Below are positions 36,599 through 47,616 of a DNA stretch of 64,000 nucleotides, one piece after another. The notes beneath the pieces are model-generated. The model was not told where the DNA came from. It saw only the letters and a list, made by a program, of their open reading frames with translations, and did no database searches. Source of the DNA: Aaosphaeria pasadenensis (taxonomy: Eukaryota > Ascomycota > Dothideomycetes > Pleosporales). Within the stretch, counting starts at the first letter, position 1. Each line of letters opens with the position of its first letter. A program made the position numbers and the translations under genes. The stretch covers positions 2,161,940 to 2,225,939 of the forward strand of contig JAKLMB010000001.1 of NCBI GenBank assembly GCA_022813625.1, written 5' to 3'.

Positions 36599-37277
36599 AT
36601 TGAGAAGCGGTTGAGTGTATAAGAGCGGATGTAAATTTAAGTATTGAGAAATGTCGACCCCTTTATATGCTAGAAGATACCACTACTGTTCTTTATAAAG
36701 CAGATAGATCTGCAGATATTTCTAGCAAAAGATTTTGTTCCAACCGTATGGATCCATCTACCATGCGTGGGCTTGGTACTTTGATGTCCAATCAGAAAAT
36801 ACGCATAGCGTTCGATCACGAGCTGAAAACGGCACGAAGCAAATGGTACAAATCTCGGTCAGATGGCAATTACTGAAGTCTTTCGGAGATAGTGCGTTTT
36901 TGGTCCGCTATGAGGAAAATAAGCTGTGTGGTTTTGGAGTACAACACATATCTGCACTGGTCGAGTTCGGATGAGCAACGCTGGCCAATCGTATCTCGGC
37001 CGAGGTCCACGATTGCCAAGCGAAAGCATGCATTTACGGGTAGGCTTGCGAGCAAAGGCGTTTACGCCTTCTTGGGAGCTTACAAGCATTATCAGACGTG
37101 TTAAACACTCGTACTTCGATACTTATAACATCGCTGGACAGCTCCGGCGTGGCCCTGGAGTAACCCGAGTTTGCTGCCTTTTGTGATCTACGCGTTCTTC
37201 GAACTCAAGATTCTTTCCCCCTTCGGCTGCAGATCTCCCGAAAACGTGTCATTTCAAAGACCATTCCAAAGGCTACC
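36599..37277. promoter_or_regulatory. Divergent promoter of mpaB-like and DUF829 genes
   Basis: This 679-bp interval separates two divergent starts. It contains the perfect 10-bp palindrome CTCGGCCGAG at 36995-37004, which joins a CGG and a CCG half-site without spacer. I see no credible gene in it. Confidence 0.55.
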
Positions 37278-38120
37278 ATGGCACGACCTGGAGCCGAACT
37301 GGCGACTACGGTCGCCAAACCGCTGTCGGATTTTCAGAAAATTGGATACAACACCTATATCTGGACACCATCGACATATGATCCAGCCCGAGGACCGCTG
37401 ATTCTACTCTTTTCTTGGAATGCTGGCGCTGCCAAACACATTGCCAAGTATACTTTTTCTTATCAGAAACTGTTCCCCTCCTCGCGGATATTGCTCATTC
37501 GATGTTACACACCGGATATGTTCAAGTCCGAAGCGACGTATCGTGATCGTCTCACTCCAGCAATGGATACTGTGAAAGAGCATATCACCAATGGCGGCCA
37601 CGTCCTCACGCATAGTTTTAGTAATGGCGGAGGCAATCAACTTGTTGAATTCTCGAAGGCGTGGGTGAAGAGGGAGTCCACTGTGTTGCCTATGCGGGCA
37701 CTTGTGCTGGACTCATCGCCGGGTAAAGGAGGATGGATCCGAAGCCATGCTGCCATTGTTGCCTCGATGCCTAAGGGGTTTTTCTGGCAATTGTTCGGTG
37801 GTGCGATAACCCATCTGATGCTGGCTATGATCTTTGTGTTCAATGTTGTGACGATGAGAGAGAACAAGATGATCGTCATGTGCAGGGAAATGAATGATCC
37901 TCGCTACTTCGATCTTCGCACACCGAGGGTATACATTTATAGCAAAGCCGACCTGATGGTTGCCCACGATGAGGTCGAGGAGCACGCCAGCGATAGCGCT
38001 GCCAAAGGATGGGTTGTTACGAAGGTGCGATTTGAGTCGAGCGCGCATGCTGGACACGTCAGAGAGGACGAGCAAAAGTATTGGAACGCGATAAGAGGGG
38101 CCTACGACAAGCAATCGTAG
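37278..38120 (+). CDS. DUF829/TMEM53 (PaxU-like) alpha/beta-hydrolase
   Basis: A single exon of 280 aa. It shows the DUF829 fold: a PLILLFSWNAGAAKHIAKY opening, an RILLIRCYT strand, and the nucleophile elbow LTHSFSNGGGNQ with Ser115. Later come SSPGKGG, the acidic YSKADLMVAHDEVEEH and SSAHAGHVRED, whose histidines are candidates for the triad. PaxU, in the paxilline cluster, is the named fungal relative, and TMEM53 is the animal one; substrates are not established. It starts 680 bp from the mpaB-like gene on the opposite strand and ends 27 bp from the convergent Mpv17 gene. Confidence 0.88.
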   Translation: MARPGAELATTVAKPLSDFQKIGYNTYIWTPSTYDPARGPLILLFSWNAGAAKHIAKYTFSYQKLFPSSRILLIRCYTPDMFKSEATYRDRLTPAMDTVKEHITNGGHVLTHSFSNGGGNQLVEFSKAWVKRESTVLPMRALVLDSSPGKGGWIRSHAAIVASMPKGFFWQLFGGAITHLMLAMIFVFNVVTMRENKMIVMCREMNDPRYFDLRTPRVYIYSKADLMVAHDEVEEHASDSAAKGWVVTKVRFESSAHAGHVREDEQKYWNAIRGAYDKQS

Positions 38121-38147
38121 GAAAATGCGATGGATTCAGGGTTCTTT

Positions 38148-38830
38148 CTATAAACGCGCAGCGACTAGACTTAAATAGATGTTCCACATGAGGCCGCAAC
38201 AGCTGAGGAAGATCATGCGGCGCTCAACGGGGCAGTATGTGGTGCTAAAGAAGTTGGCAATCGGCCAGACTTTGTACGAATCAAAGATGATGGGAAACAT
38301 TTCCTATGCAATGATATATTAGCGAATTGTTCCTCCACATGACTAGCATTGCGGTTATGCCTTACTGTTCGTAGATCGGTCCCAATGCGCGACCATGTCT
38401 TGCCCTTCATGATCCCCATCAAGATAAGGAACATGGTTGTATTCAGTAGCGCTCCCATTGTTATACAATCCGTGAACCATTTTCGGAAAATGTTCCACCA
38501 ATTCCTGACCCTGACTTCCTCTTCCTGAACTTTTGGGCCTCCATCTTCCCGCAGGAAGATCTCCTTCTCCTCATCGTCGAGGCTTGAGACGTCCTTCTTC
38601 TGCACCTTGACTATCTTCCATCCAGGAAACCATCGCTCGAGGCTATTCTGCCAGTGGTAGTTGACCGGCGCGGTCAGGAAGACCATGAAGGCGAATTGGA
38701 AGAAGAGGACACGATCGAAGACGAAAGGCACGCCGGTGCGCCAGGCTTTCAGACGTTGCGCGATAATGTTGGAACAGCAATCGATGCCCAGTGCCATTAG
38801 GCACGTTGTGACGATCGGGGGGAGCTTCAT
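38148..38830 (-). CDS. Mpv17/PMP22-family membrane protein
   Basis: Two exons (38830-38366, 38303-38148) with a 62-nt intron give 206 aa. Hydrophobic helices include FFQFAFMVFLTAPVNY and a later TMGALLNTTMFLILMG. The second exon carries the family signature VWPIANFFSTTYCPVERR followed by WNIYLSL. An acidic insert rich in Asp/Glu (about residues 80-105) separates the second and third helices. Mpv17 relatives form channels or affect permeability of the inner mitochondrial or peroxisomal membrane. The frame stays open upstream of the ATG at 38830 until a stop near 38947, without another Met, so I chose that start. The stop lies 27 bp from that of the DUF829 gene. Confidence 0.88.
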
Positions 38831-39724
38831 CGTTGAAGATATGATGTTCGGGTACTTTGAAGGGTCAAATCCGGTGTTCGTCGTCTTCGTTGTCTTTGTG
38901 GCCGTCGTGGAGTTGGAGTGGGTTATTGGTGCTGGTGTTGGTCGTTAACTAATAAGTGCAAGGGAGAGGCGGGCAGACAGTTAGGGTCGTTGAGTGTCTG
39001 ACAGCCCACTTTAAAACGGACACAAGAACGCCAACGTAAGCCCAACATCTTTCAGCACGTCCTAGCAATTTCTGCTATACGTACGAATCCTCTGTTTGAT
39101 GTCGGAAAGAAACGTCAAAATTTCTGATAGTATAAATGTCCACGCAGTTTTCCCTAAGCTATGACCATCTCAAACAGCCATCAAAGTCCCAAGTATTATC
39201 TTTACCCTTAGGGAGATGAAGATAATTGGTCGCACAATACAATATATTATACGCGGTGGAACGCTTTACTTCGTTTCATTGGTCGACGCAAACAAATGTT
39301 CCAATAATGTATACGGCAATATGTCCATATATCTATCCACCTAAACTGTGTTCGCAATGACAAGTTTTGTAGGCGTGCTGCGTATGTGCTTGTCTACGTA
39401 GTTATTTTTAGGAGCTTTCGGGGTATTTGGGCTCTGGTGGGGGAGGCGTGGGAGAGGCCATAGGCCAGGGTCACAATCAAGGGAGATGGCCCACAGACAG
39501 TTGATCACCGAGTCAATTGATATTGGCAAATCCCTTGCTTGATTCCAGCTAGTTACTCACGATCCCAATATCTCTCTCATTACTTCAGTCTCAACTTGCG
39601 CTACTGATAAGTAGTAGCGATAAGTACCCCAGACTTGGCGGCGCCACACGACCCATCGGCCACTATAGTCAGGCTTAAGCTATCACACCTTACAGTCGAC
39701 CTTAGTCGTTCAACATAAGCAACA
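38831..39724. other. Divergent spacer, Mpv17-like and EVE genes
   Basis: Non-coding 894 bp serving as upstream DNA for both genes. The first 110 bp next to 38830 are Thr/Asn-codon-like and purine-pyrimidine skewed but end in a stop. I see nothing else. Confidence 0.5.
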
Positions 39725-40611
39725 ATGCCAGTGACACGCAGATCTGCCCGTAATGCGACCAATGGAACCAACGTTTCGGCTCAGAAAAGGGAGGTTCTAG
39801 CTAAGGAGAAGTCGACGACCACAACCGCGAAGGCGACGCGTACAAAACGCGTACGCGACGAGGAAGAGACGCCTCCAAGTGGAAACGTGACAAATGAGTG
39901 AGTGCAACCGTCTCTATCATCAGTCACCATTTTTTTGCTGATCTCAGTGATAGTTCGTCAACTTTAGTACAATCAAGTAAAGATCCAACAGCTACAGGGC
40001 CATCAGCGTCCAAGCGAGCCAAAGGGTCAAAGGCCGCTACAGCTGCGTCGGGCACTGCGAACTTGCAATCCAACCGCGATGAGAATGGAAACCAAGAGGT
40101 GTTTTGGTTGTTGAAGGCCGAGCCGCTGCCTCGCTACGAGAACGGCGTTAACGTAGCCTTTTCAATCGATGATTTGAAGAATTGTACGGAGCCCGAGCCA
40201 TGGAGTGGAGTCAGAAATCCACAAGCGAGAAACAACATGCAAGCAATGAGAAAAAATGATCTCGGCTTCTTCTACCACAGCAACGCCAAACCATCTGGTG
40301 TAGTGGGTATTCTCAGAGTTGTCGAGGAAGCAAAAGTCGATGAGACCGCATTCGACCCAAAAGACCCATATTATGATGCGAAAAGCAACCGAGATAACCC
40401 AAAATGGTACTGCGTTGGGGTGGAATTTGTCAAGAAATTCGACGATGTGGTGGACTTGCATAAGATTAAAAACCACGCCACATCCGGAGGTGCTCTCGAA
40501 AAGATGCAATTGGTGACGAACTCAAGACTCAGTGTGTCACGGGTAAGCAAGACGGAATGGCATTTCATCATGGACATGGCAGAAGGAAACGGCGACAAAG
40601 AAACGAGTTGA
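39725..40611 (+). CDS. EVE-domain protein (thymocyte nuclear protein 1-like)
   Basis: Two exons (39725-39897, 39948-40611) with a 50-nt intron give 278 aa. The first 100 or so residues are a basic Ser/Thr/Ala-rich tail with clusters such as TRTKRVRDEEE that look like nuclear targeting. The EVE domain follows: FWLLKAEP, FSIDDLKN, WSGVRNPQARNNM, LGFFYHSNAKPSGVVGI, DPKDPYYD, WYCVGVEFV and a closing MQLVTNSRLSVSRV. EVE domains are PUA-related and are thought to bind modified bases in DNA or RNA; animal THYN1 is nuclear. It is probably a housekeeping gene unrelated to its secreted neighbours. Confidence 0.93.
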
Positions 40612-41112
40612 TATTAACTATCTGTATCAATAAGCAAAACCATGCTGCTAGTCAAACAGAATCATAAATCAAACAACCACCCTCCTTCTCTGTTCAAGTT
40701 TCTGATCTTATTATTGGATGAGGTCTTGTATGTGCGCCCGCGATGTTTATTTGTTACATGCGGTGAAGATGAGGCAGCATTGCAGCGAACCTTTGAACGG
40801 CACTTAGACTTCTTTCCAGCATTATTGTATGCAATGTTGCTGACAGGGCGACGGCTCCCTGCCAACTACTATCATAATAATTGCCCGTTTATTGGTCGTG
40901 TCGAGTACCGAGTATTCACCTGCCTCATTCGTCTCCCAGATAGGATAATCTTTCGTGATCATTTTATATCAATCACCTGCTATTCTTAATTGGGCTAGCC
41001 ATGTTGACTTCACTTGCGTCACTATCTACCACCTTGACGTCTCCGTCATCGGCTTTGATTTCACTCAACCTCTATTTGCGCCTTTGAATACAACCTCCGT
41101 ACTTCTGCGGTC
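40612..41112. other. Spacer upstream of the carboxylesterase
   Basis: Non-coding. An open frame of 115 codons starting at 40642 shows no family features and sits where the EVE gene's 3' UTR is expected. Confidence 0.5.
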
Positions 41113-43011
41113 ATGAAGCAGCAAATCGCCCTCGTTGCTGCTTTTTTGCTCGGCTCATTTGCAGATCAAAATAGCAACAATATCGCTGCTGTCGATCATT
41201 CCGGGGACATCAAGTATCTAGGTATCGAGAGAAATGGTGTTGAAGTCTTTCTGAATATACCCTATGGACAAGATACCGGTGGGGAGAATCGCTTCAAGCC
41301 TCCACGCCCGTTTGTGCCCGAGCCAGGTTCAATATTCAACGCCACTGCTGCAGGACCAGCGTGTCCCCAAAGCTTAGGACAATGGTTCCCGCCCGTGACC
41401 TTGAACAACATCACCGAAATATCGGAGAACTGCTTGAGCCTCAATATTGCTAGACCCAAACCGAGTGACCGAAATGGTTGCAAACCATTGCCCGTAATGG
41501 TCTGGATTCACGGTGGCAGCTTTTGGGTGGGAAGTAACACGGAGCCTACGCACCAGCCAGATGGCCTCATTTTGCAGTCAGTGCAGGCTAAGAACCCCGT
41601 GATACATGTAGCCATCAACTACCGACTTGGATGTGAGTGTGCTTAAGTCTAGAAGTAACTTGTATCTCGTGTACTGACATATTTCAGTCTTCGGTTTCGC
41701 GAAATCAGATGCTCTACAAGATGAGGGTAGCACGAATGCTGGTCTTCGCGACCAAAGACTTGCCATTGAATGGGTCAGAGAGAATATAGCTCATTTTGGA
41801 GGAGACCCAGAGAATATTACAATTTTCGGACAGTCATCTGGCGGTGAGTATGATCTATTTATTTGAAACCCATTGGTTGAAAGATCAATCGCCATTCATT
41901 GCCTTGAGGTAATAAACAGCAGTCTGATCGAAAGTGCACAGGTCTCGCCGTTGGAATGCAGCTTCTTGCGTATGGTGGTACAAAGCCTTTACCTTTTCGA
42001 CGTGGTATCTGCCAGTCCCAAGCCCTCGAACCAGGAATTACCGGAAATTTCACCAGTGATGCGATGGCCAACCTGGTGGAATACATAGGCTGCGGGAACA
42101 AGTCGACTGTCAATTCTGCATCAACCATATCTTGTCTCCGTGGTCTAGACACCCAGACGCTCTTCAATGCCTCCTTTGATACATACGTTGGCGACATCGC
42201 ACACAACATCGGTGACGTATGGCTTCCCACGGTCGACGGCGATTTCATTCCAGAAACACCCAGTAAATTGATCAAAGAAGGCCGATTTGGGCAAACATAT
42301 TCCGGCGAAAATGTAACGTACATGTTCGGTTGGGCAGATGGCGATGTTAACTTCTACACCGACTATGCCATTGCCACGGCAAATGATACAGAGAACTTCA
42401 TTAGCACTTACATATCGAATGTTCCAGAGGAAGATCTGAGTACCCTTTATGACCTGTATCCTGTCTCAGAGTTCGAACCTCCCACAAGTACAAATCTTAC
42501 GGCAGAGTTCTATCGTTCGGCACGCATCTTTCGAGACATTCTCATGGTTTGCGAGCCACTGTTCCTTGCCGAGCACTTTGTAAAGTTCGGAGGCGAGGCG
42601 TATATGTACGATTTCAACCAAACTGTGCTGGAGTCCGTCGTCGAGGCCACATACAACATCTCGAAGATAGGCGTCATTCACACTTCAGAGTTTGCGTACA
42701 TCTATGGCAATCTTTCTCACTACGAGGGCGCCGTCACCACCGAATCCGATGAGTTGCTCCTCCAACGTGCGAGTCGTTCGTGGAGTGGCTTCGCAAATGG
42801 AGACCCTTCCGAAGGATTTGGAGCATTACAAGGCTGGCAACAGGCTTTCGACACAGAGGGAAATGTGAACATTTTCGTTGTTGGTGGAGAGAATGAAGGC
42901 CTCACCTCCATCGATGGGCCGAAAAGTACAGATGCTATGAAAGCCCAGAAGCTGAGAGAACGGTGTGAACTGATAAACAGTGATGATTGGATCAAGTGGC
43001 TACAATACTAA
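41113..43011 (+). CDS. Secreted type-B carboxylesterase/lipase
   Basis: Three exons (41113-41632, 41688-41843, 41942-43011) with 55- and 98-nt introns splice in frame to 581 aa. The N terminus is a signal peptide ending near GSFAD. Type-B features are present: the SENCLSLNI segment with disulfide Cys, the oxyanion segment VWIHGGSFWVGS, the join NYRLG/FFGFA across intron 1, and the elbow FGQSSGG with nucleophile Ser223 just before intron 2. The catalytic His472 is in GVIHTSEFAYIYG. More than ten NxT/S sequons suggest heavy glycosylation. It hydrolyses lipid or aromatic esters outside the cell; substrate unknown. Confidence 0.92.
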
Positions 43012-44158
43012 GAGCGAGAATTATTGAAGCTGCATCTTTTTGAAGTGTCTTTGGCCCAGCATAAAGAGACGGAGAACATGTCATAAAGCGATGGGGGTTA
43101 TTCTAGCCTAAGCATTATACAAGCCAGGAAAGATATTATCAACTCAACCAGCGAATTGGTATGTGGCGGTGGAAAGTATTGATATCACTCTGATCGTCTT
43201 GCATATTATTTAACTGTTTGCGTTTGATGTTCTGTAGTGTAGTGATGATTCTCATAAGCTGGGTCAATTGAGAACACATGTTTGCGCGCTCCCTGCACAA
43301 CTCGGCTGTCGGCAACAACCAACAGTCGCCCCGGGCATCACTGTAAACCCAGGTCTCGGGTTTCTGACTACCAAGTCGGGACAACACTATAATTTCCTTA
43401 AAACGTTTCTATCCTAGTTTGGTCTACTACAGGTGTTCACGAACTAATCGTTCCCCGGCTGGAACCGCTCACACACCATGCCGTTCGCCCAGCTTGGGTA
43501 CATCATTGATTCGGCTGTGCGCGAAGGCAACTTGTACTAGACCGAGCATACGGACACAAACAGGGTTTCATGGCAATTTGCAAGACTGGCCATGTATTCC
43601 AATGTCATTGCAGGCCTAGTACAGTCACCAAGTGCCGAATACTCGCCTTCGCACTCGTTGGTAGTAGCCCAAAGTAAGTGAAGCGAAACTACTTTTTTGG
43701 TCCGACGATAGTGTGATTGGTGAAGTAAAATCAGATCAGCAAAGGTGCATAACGCGCTGGAATTGCAACATTGTTTTCTCGAAACCGGAAGTGGAGTTGT
43801 GGTCAGAAATGAGGGTTTACAATTCCGAGAGTGTATTGACCTTTAGCAGTACTGTAGGGACCAGAGTGCGTACTGGACAAACATACTTCGCGAATCCTTG
43901 TCCGGCCATGAAGTTTCAGACTGTTCGACGTCCAGGGCGAACAGAATTCTCAAGAATGGCGTTGAATGGCGTTGAATATTTGTATTCCGTGGTGGAAAAC
44001 ATAAATACTTCACATCTCCTCTCTCTAACTCATCATAACAGATCCACCATCACCAAGCAACAAAGCATCAACACTACAATCAAGATATCTACTCATCTAT
44101 ATCATCTTCAATTTTAACCACTCCAATCAATCCAACAACCACTATTCTAATATTAAAA
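43012..44158. other. Spacer upstream of the EthD gene
   Basis: Non-coding. The last 160 bp are CA/T-rich with an ATAAATA element near 44001-44007 and a long A-rich leader, as seen upstream of highly expressed fungal genes. Open frames further left are short and unlike any family. Confidence 0.5.
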
Positions 44159-44536
44159 ATGCCTTTCACTATCGCTGCCTTCGTTACTCGCAAGCCTGAG
44201 ATCAGCCCTGCTGACTTCGAGGCCGCCTACGAGTCCACCCACATCCCCGCCCTCAAGGAGGCCGTTGGCGATGCCTACCCCCAGACCGTCGCCCGCTACT
44301 ACGTCAGGCGCGCCAAATCCGACCCCCAGGGCCTCACTCCTCTCTCCTTCACCGGCTCTGAGGAGACCTTCGGATACGATCTCGTGTCCCACCTCACTTT
44401 CGCGGACGAGCCTGCCGCCCTCGAGTTCCAGAAGAAGTACGCCGAGGCCAAGGAGTCGCTTGCAGCCAACGTCGCTGGGTTCGCGCAGTTGGAGAACTTC
44501 AGGGTCATTGCTTTCAAGGATGCTATCACCGACTAA
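44159..44536 (+). CDS. EthD-domain protein (dimeric alpha-beta barrel)
   Basis: A single exon of 125 aa. The fold is EthD/ferredoxin-like: a first strand with FTIAAFVTRKP, helix ISPADFEAAYESTHIPAL with the conserved His, a YYVRRA strand, a YDLVSHLTF strand, and a last strand ending FRVIAFKD. EthD-type proteins include small stress or degradation accessory proteins and some dehydratase- or decarboxylase-like enzymes. Codon use is strongly biased to C-ending codons (42 of 60 bases are G or C in 44221-44280), against AT-rich flanks; this indicates high expression. There is no signal peptide, so it is cytosolic. The convergent neighbour is a secreted FAD oxidase. Confidence 0.88.
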   Translation: MPFTIAAFVTRKPEISPADFEAAYESTHIPALKEAVGDAYPQTVARYYVRRAKSDPQGLTPLSFTGSEETFGYDLVSHLTFADEPAALEFQKKYAEAKESLAANVAGFAQLENFRVIAFKDAITD

Positions 44537-44887
44537 GTTGGAGGAGGAAGAGTGATGGGTTGGGTCTATTACGACGGGACTTTATAAGTACATACTTGGA
44601 AGACTAGAATGCTCGGTACATTCGATTAATATATCATTTACCTAAACCGAATCGACCCATATTTGATGCACGGTGTGAAGATGATAGTGCTTCAAGTACT
44701 GCAAGTAATCTTGTCATTCTTGAATTTAAAGGAAATACCCAATGAGGCTTTATTACAAATGTATATATGAGTTGTCATCTACTCAGCAAGGAACATGTAG
44801 GTTGCCAGCAACATCGTCAACCACAGCACGGATGGACAGGGGACATGATACAGTTCATACTATATCACGAGCTAACGTCATCATCTA
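44537..44887. other. Short convergent spacer
   Basis: The 351 bp between two convergent stops are AT-rich and hold only presumed 3' UTRs. Confidence 0.5.
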
Positions 44888-46658
44888 TCAAATGCCCAAC
44901 TTAAACCCTCCAGGTACCGCCTTCTGAAACAGCCCATTCGGATCATATTTTTTGCTGACACCACGCATAAATTGCACATTTTGCGCACCATACGACTTCA
45001 CAGGCTCCTGCCACTGCGCAGCATAGTTAAGATACACATACTCGCTATAAAGGCCGCTCCTCTTAGCCAGATCCACAATGGCTGCCTCAGCCGTCTTCAA
45101 GGCTGCTTCGACTCGAGCATTGTCAATCGGTAGTTGCCACGATAAAGAGAAGAGGAAGTTGATAAAATCCTTATCAAATCGTTCCAGTCCGAGTACGTTC
45201 CCTCCTGTTCCCGCTGATTTGGCGTAGATTGTCCGGGGGATTGGTTGAAATGAACATGTGAATATGAGACCCACCACCGTGAGGAGTTCTTTCGCAGTGG
45301 CGTCGACGATGTCGAAGACGGCGGCTAGGAATTCCGGTGTCGCTTCCACGTCGTTTATAAAGGTCAGGGTTGAGAATATGTTCAAACGGCCCGTTGTGAT
45401 GACAAGAGTGGCCGCGAGCTCGTCCGTGAAACTTGTGAGAGCATCTTTTCGGATGGTTGTCGAAATCTTCGGCATGCTATCTAGGGGCTGGAGTGAGGGC
45501 GGTGGCCATGTAGCATCAGAGTCTGTATAAATAACGTTGTTTACGATGCTTGGTACACCAGCTAACCATGCGAAATTGATAATGATAGCGGCATAAGGAT
45601 CAAAATTCTCGCTTGCTGTCAAGGTTGATAGAAATGGCCACAGCAGTTCCTTGTTAGTGATCGGTTGGGCAATGGTACCTCCCCAGAACTTCTGCTGCGG
45701 GTAAAGCGCCGTGTCAATCCGAGTAACGACTCCAAAGTTGTTACTGCCGCCTTTGAGGGCACGGAAGATGTCGGAGTTCTTGCTGTTGCTCGCCGTTATA
45801 ATGCTACTATTTGCGAGCACAACCTCGAAAGATTTGACGTTATCGCATACAAAACCGTAGCGACCAGAAAAGTACGATATTCCACCTATAGCACGTCAGC
45901 ACTGAACAACATCATTCACGAGAAGCATTACCGCCGGTGACGAGCCCTCCAGTTCCGACCTGAGAGGCACGGCCGCCAACCATAACAAGATTCAGTTCAT
46001 CTAATTTGGGATAGATATTCCTCCATCGGTTTCCAGGCCCAATGCTAACGGTCTTTCGATCATCAGACACCACGACCTGATCCATACTTTGCATATCAAT
46101 AGTCACGCCGCCGTCGATGTTGTTGGCGCCTTTGTTGGGAGTGTGCCTACATTGTATGAGCGTTGATCATGTCCATTTGGTTGAGGAAGATCTGACCCTG
46201 CTCCTCTGATAGCAAATTGGCACCCTCTTATTGAAGCTTGGTTTGCAATGCTAAGGATGGCAATTGCCGTCGAGACATCCTGAGTGCTAGTGGGGATAAC
46301 TATGCATGTAGGGGTCAAGCTTTGCGGCTGCGCAGCCCAAAAGGAGTGCTGAGAATTGGCATAGGCTGCATCCGTGAGGATGTTGAAGTGGACTTTGTCT
46401 GGCAAGAAGTAATCCAACGCGGTGCACTGGTAACGTTAGAAACGTTTCAATTGGGTCAAATGGATTCGCCTGTATACACTGGAACTCGCGGCTCTGCATT
46501 CCCAGGGCCGTGGTGATGATCGAAACAGCACTTACACACGCTCCATTCTTTCTCAGTTGGGCTAGGATGCCTTGTTTATCTGGCACGGCTGCATTCACGC
46601 TGGAAACAAATATGAGAAGAGAACATAGCGATGCCCACGAGGCGATGAAAGAATACAT
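44888..46658 (-). CDS. Secreted berberine-bridge-type FAD oxidoreductase
   Basis: Four exons (46658-46536, 46426-46197, 46146-45932, 45885-44888) give 521 aa. Intron 2 uses the weak donor GTCAGA and intron 3 is only 46 nt, but the joins restore the family segments exactly. The first 24 residues are a signal peptide. The PCMH-type FAD domain has the CCTAL start, FAIRGAGHTP with the histidine usually linked to FAD, the run NIDGGVTIDM, and GGRASQVGTGGLVTGG followed by a YFSGRYGFVCDN segment. The C-terminal YLNYAAQWQEPV and YDPNGLFQKAVPGGFKL match the berberine-bridge domain. Such oxidases act on alcohols, sugars or alkaloids and often release H2O2. The in-frame ATG 81 nt upstream would bury the signal peptide, so I prefer 46658. 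Confidence 0.9.
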
Positions 46659-47616
46659 CTTGATATCGATTACATATGATTTGGCGACAGGACCAAATGT
46701 CAATATATACCCCGCGTATAGCCACACCGTTGCATACATACATTAGCTTATGGGAATCTGAAGTCTTGAAAGTTATCGATTTGAAAGGTCGTACAGCATA
46801 TGCGTGCCTTCATCATAGTCCAGGATAGGTGCGTCGTGGCTCAGTAGCGTTGCTGTAATGGGCGACCAAGCTTCGTGTATGCGGACAAAAGGCCAGGGGA
46901 ATCCCGAACCTGGCTAGAATGGAAATCCTGAAATAGCCATCCAACGAAATAATGGTCCACAAGTGGATAGCTCTGGTGATATTGGGTAGTGGTGATTCAA
47001 CGTTCTTGCTCAATCTAGGACGCCACAGAGGCACAGCGAAATTGTTGGTCCAGACTCTTGTGGATTTTTCCATTTGGATCCAGTTGGGATGCAGTGTATA
47101 CTCCGTACTGTAACTCGAAATCCATCGTAGGGCACGAATTTGTTTGCTCAATCCTAATTTGTTCCAAACCTTCGTCAGGTCATGTCATTTTCTAAGACAT
47201 TTGTTTTGATGGGGTATTTCGTGTAAATTAGCCTGCATGCCTACGGGCTCGCCAAAGCCCTGTGCATACGTATCAATATTGCTGCAAGCCTACGTCCGCC
47301 ACACGGTTGGTGATGCGCTGAATATCCGGAGTCGTTAAATATTCAGCCAGAATGCAACGTGCGCAATGGTCACACGACATAAGCATTGGTTGTCGCTATT
47401 CTCGTTTTATTCCGGAAATGAACGCTCATCCTTCCGTATCACTACACTGGTTATCGTCCTGCGCCATGTCTAGACACTTCGAACTCGATTGGCGGCCTTT
47501 TTCGTCGTCATGAGATGTCTTCTGATAGATCCAGTTCCAAGTTTTTCACTCTTTTGAGCAAAGCCATCTCCATAACTGTCGTGGTGGGGAAAGCCTCCCT
47601 TCTGTCATGCAGTTGC
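46659..47616. other. Spacer between the FAD oxidase start and PUS4 end
   Basis: Non-coding. It contains one TACTCCGTA motif at 47099-47107; I see no gene. Confidence 0.5.

Noticed and set aside
40642..40989. 115-codon frame after the EVE gene
   Set aside because: Lies in the expected 3' UTR, with no family resemblance and a competing minus-strand frame.
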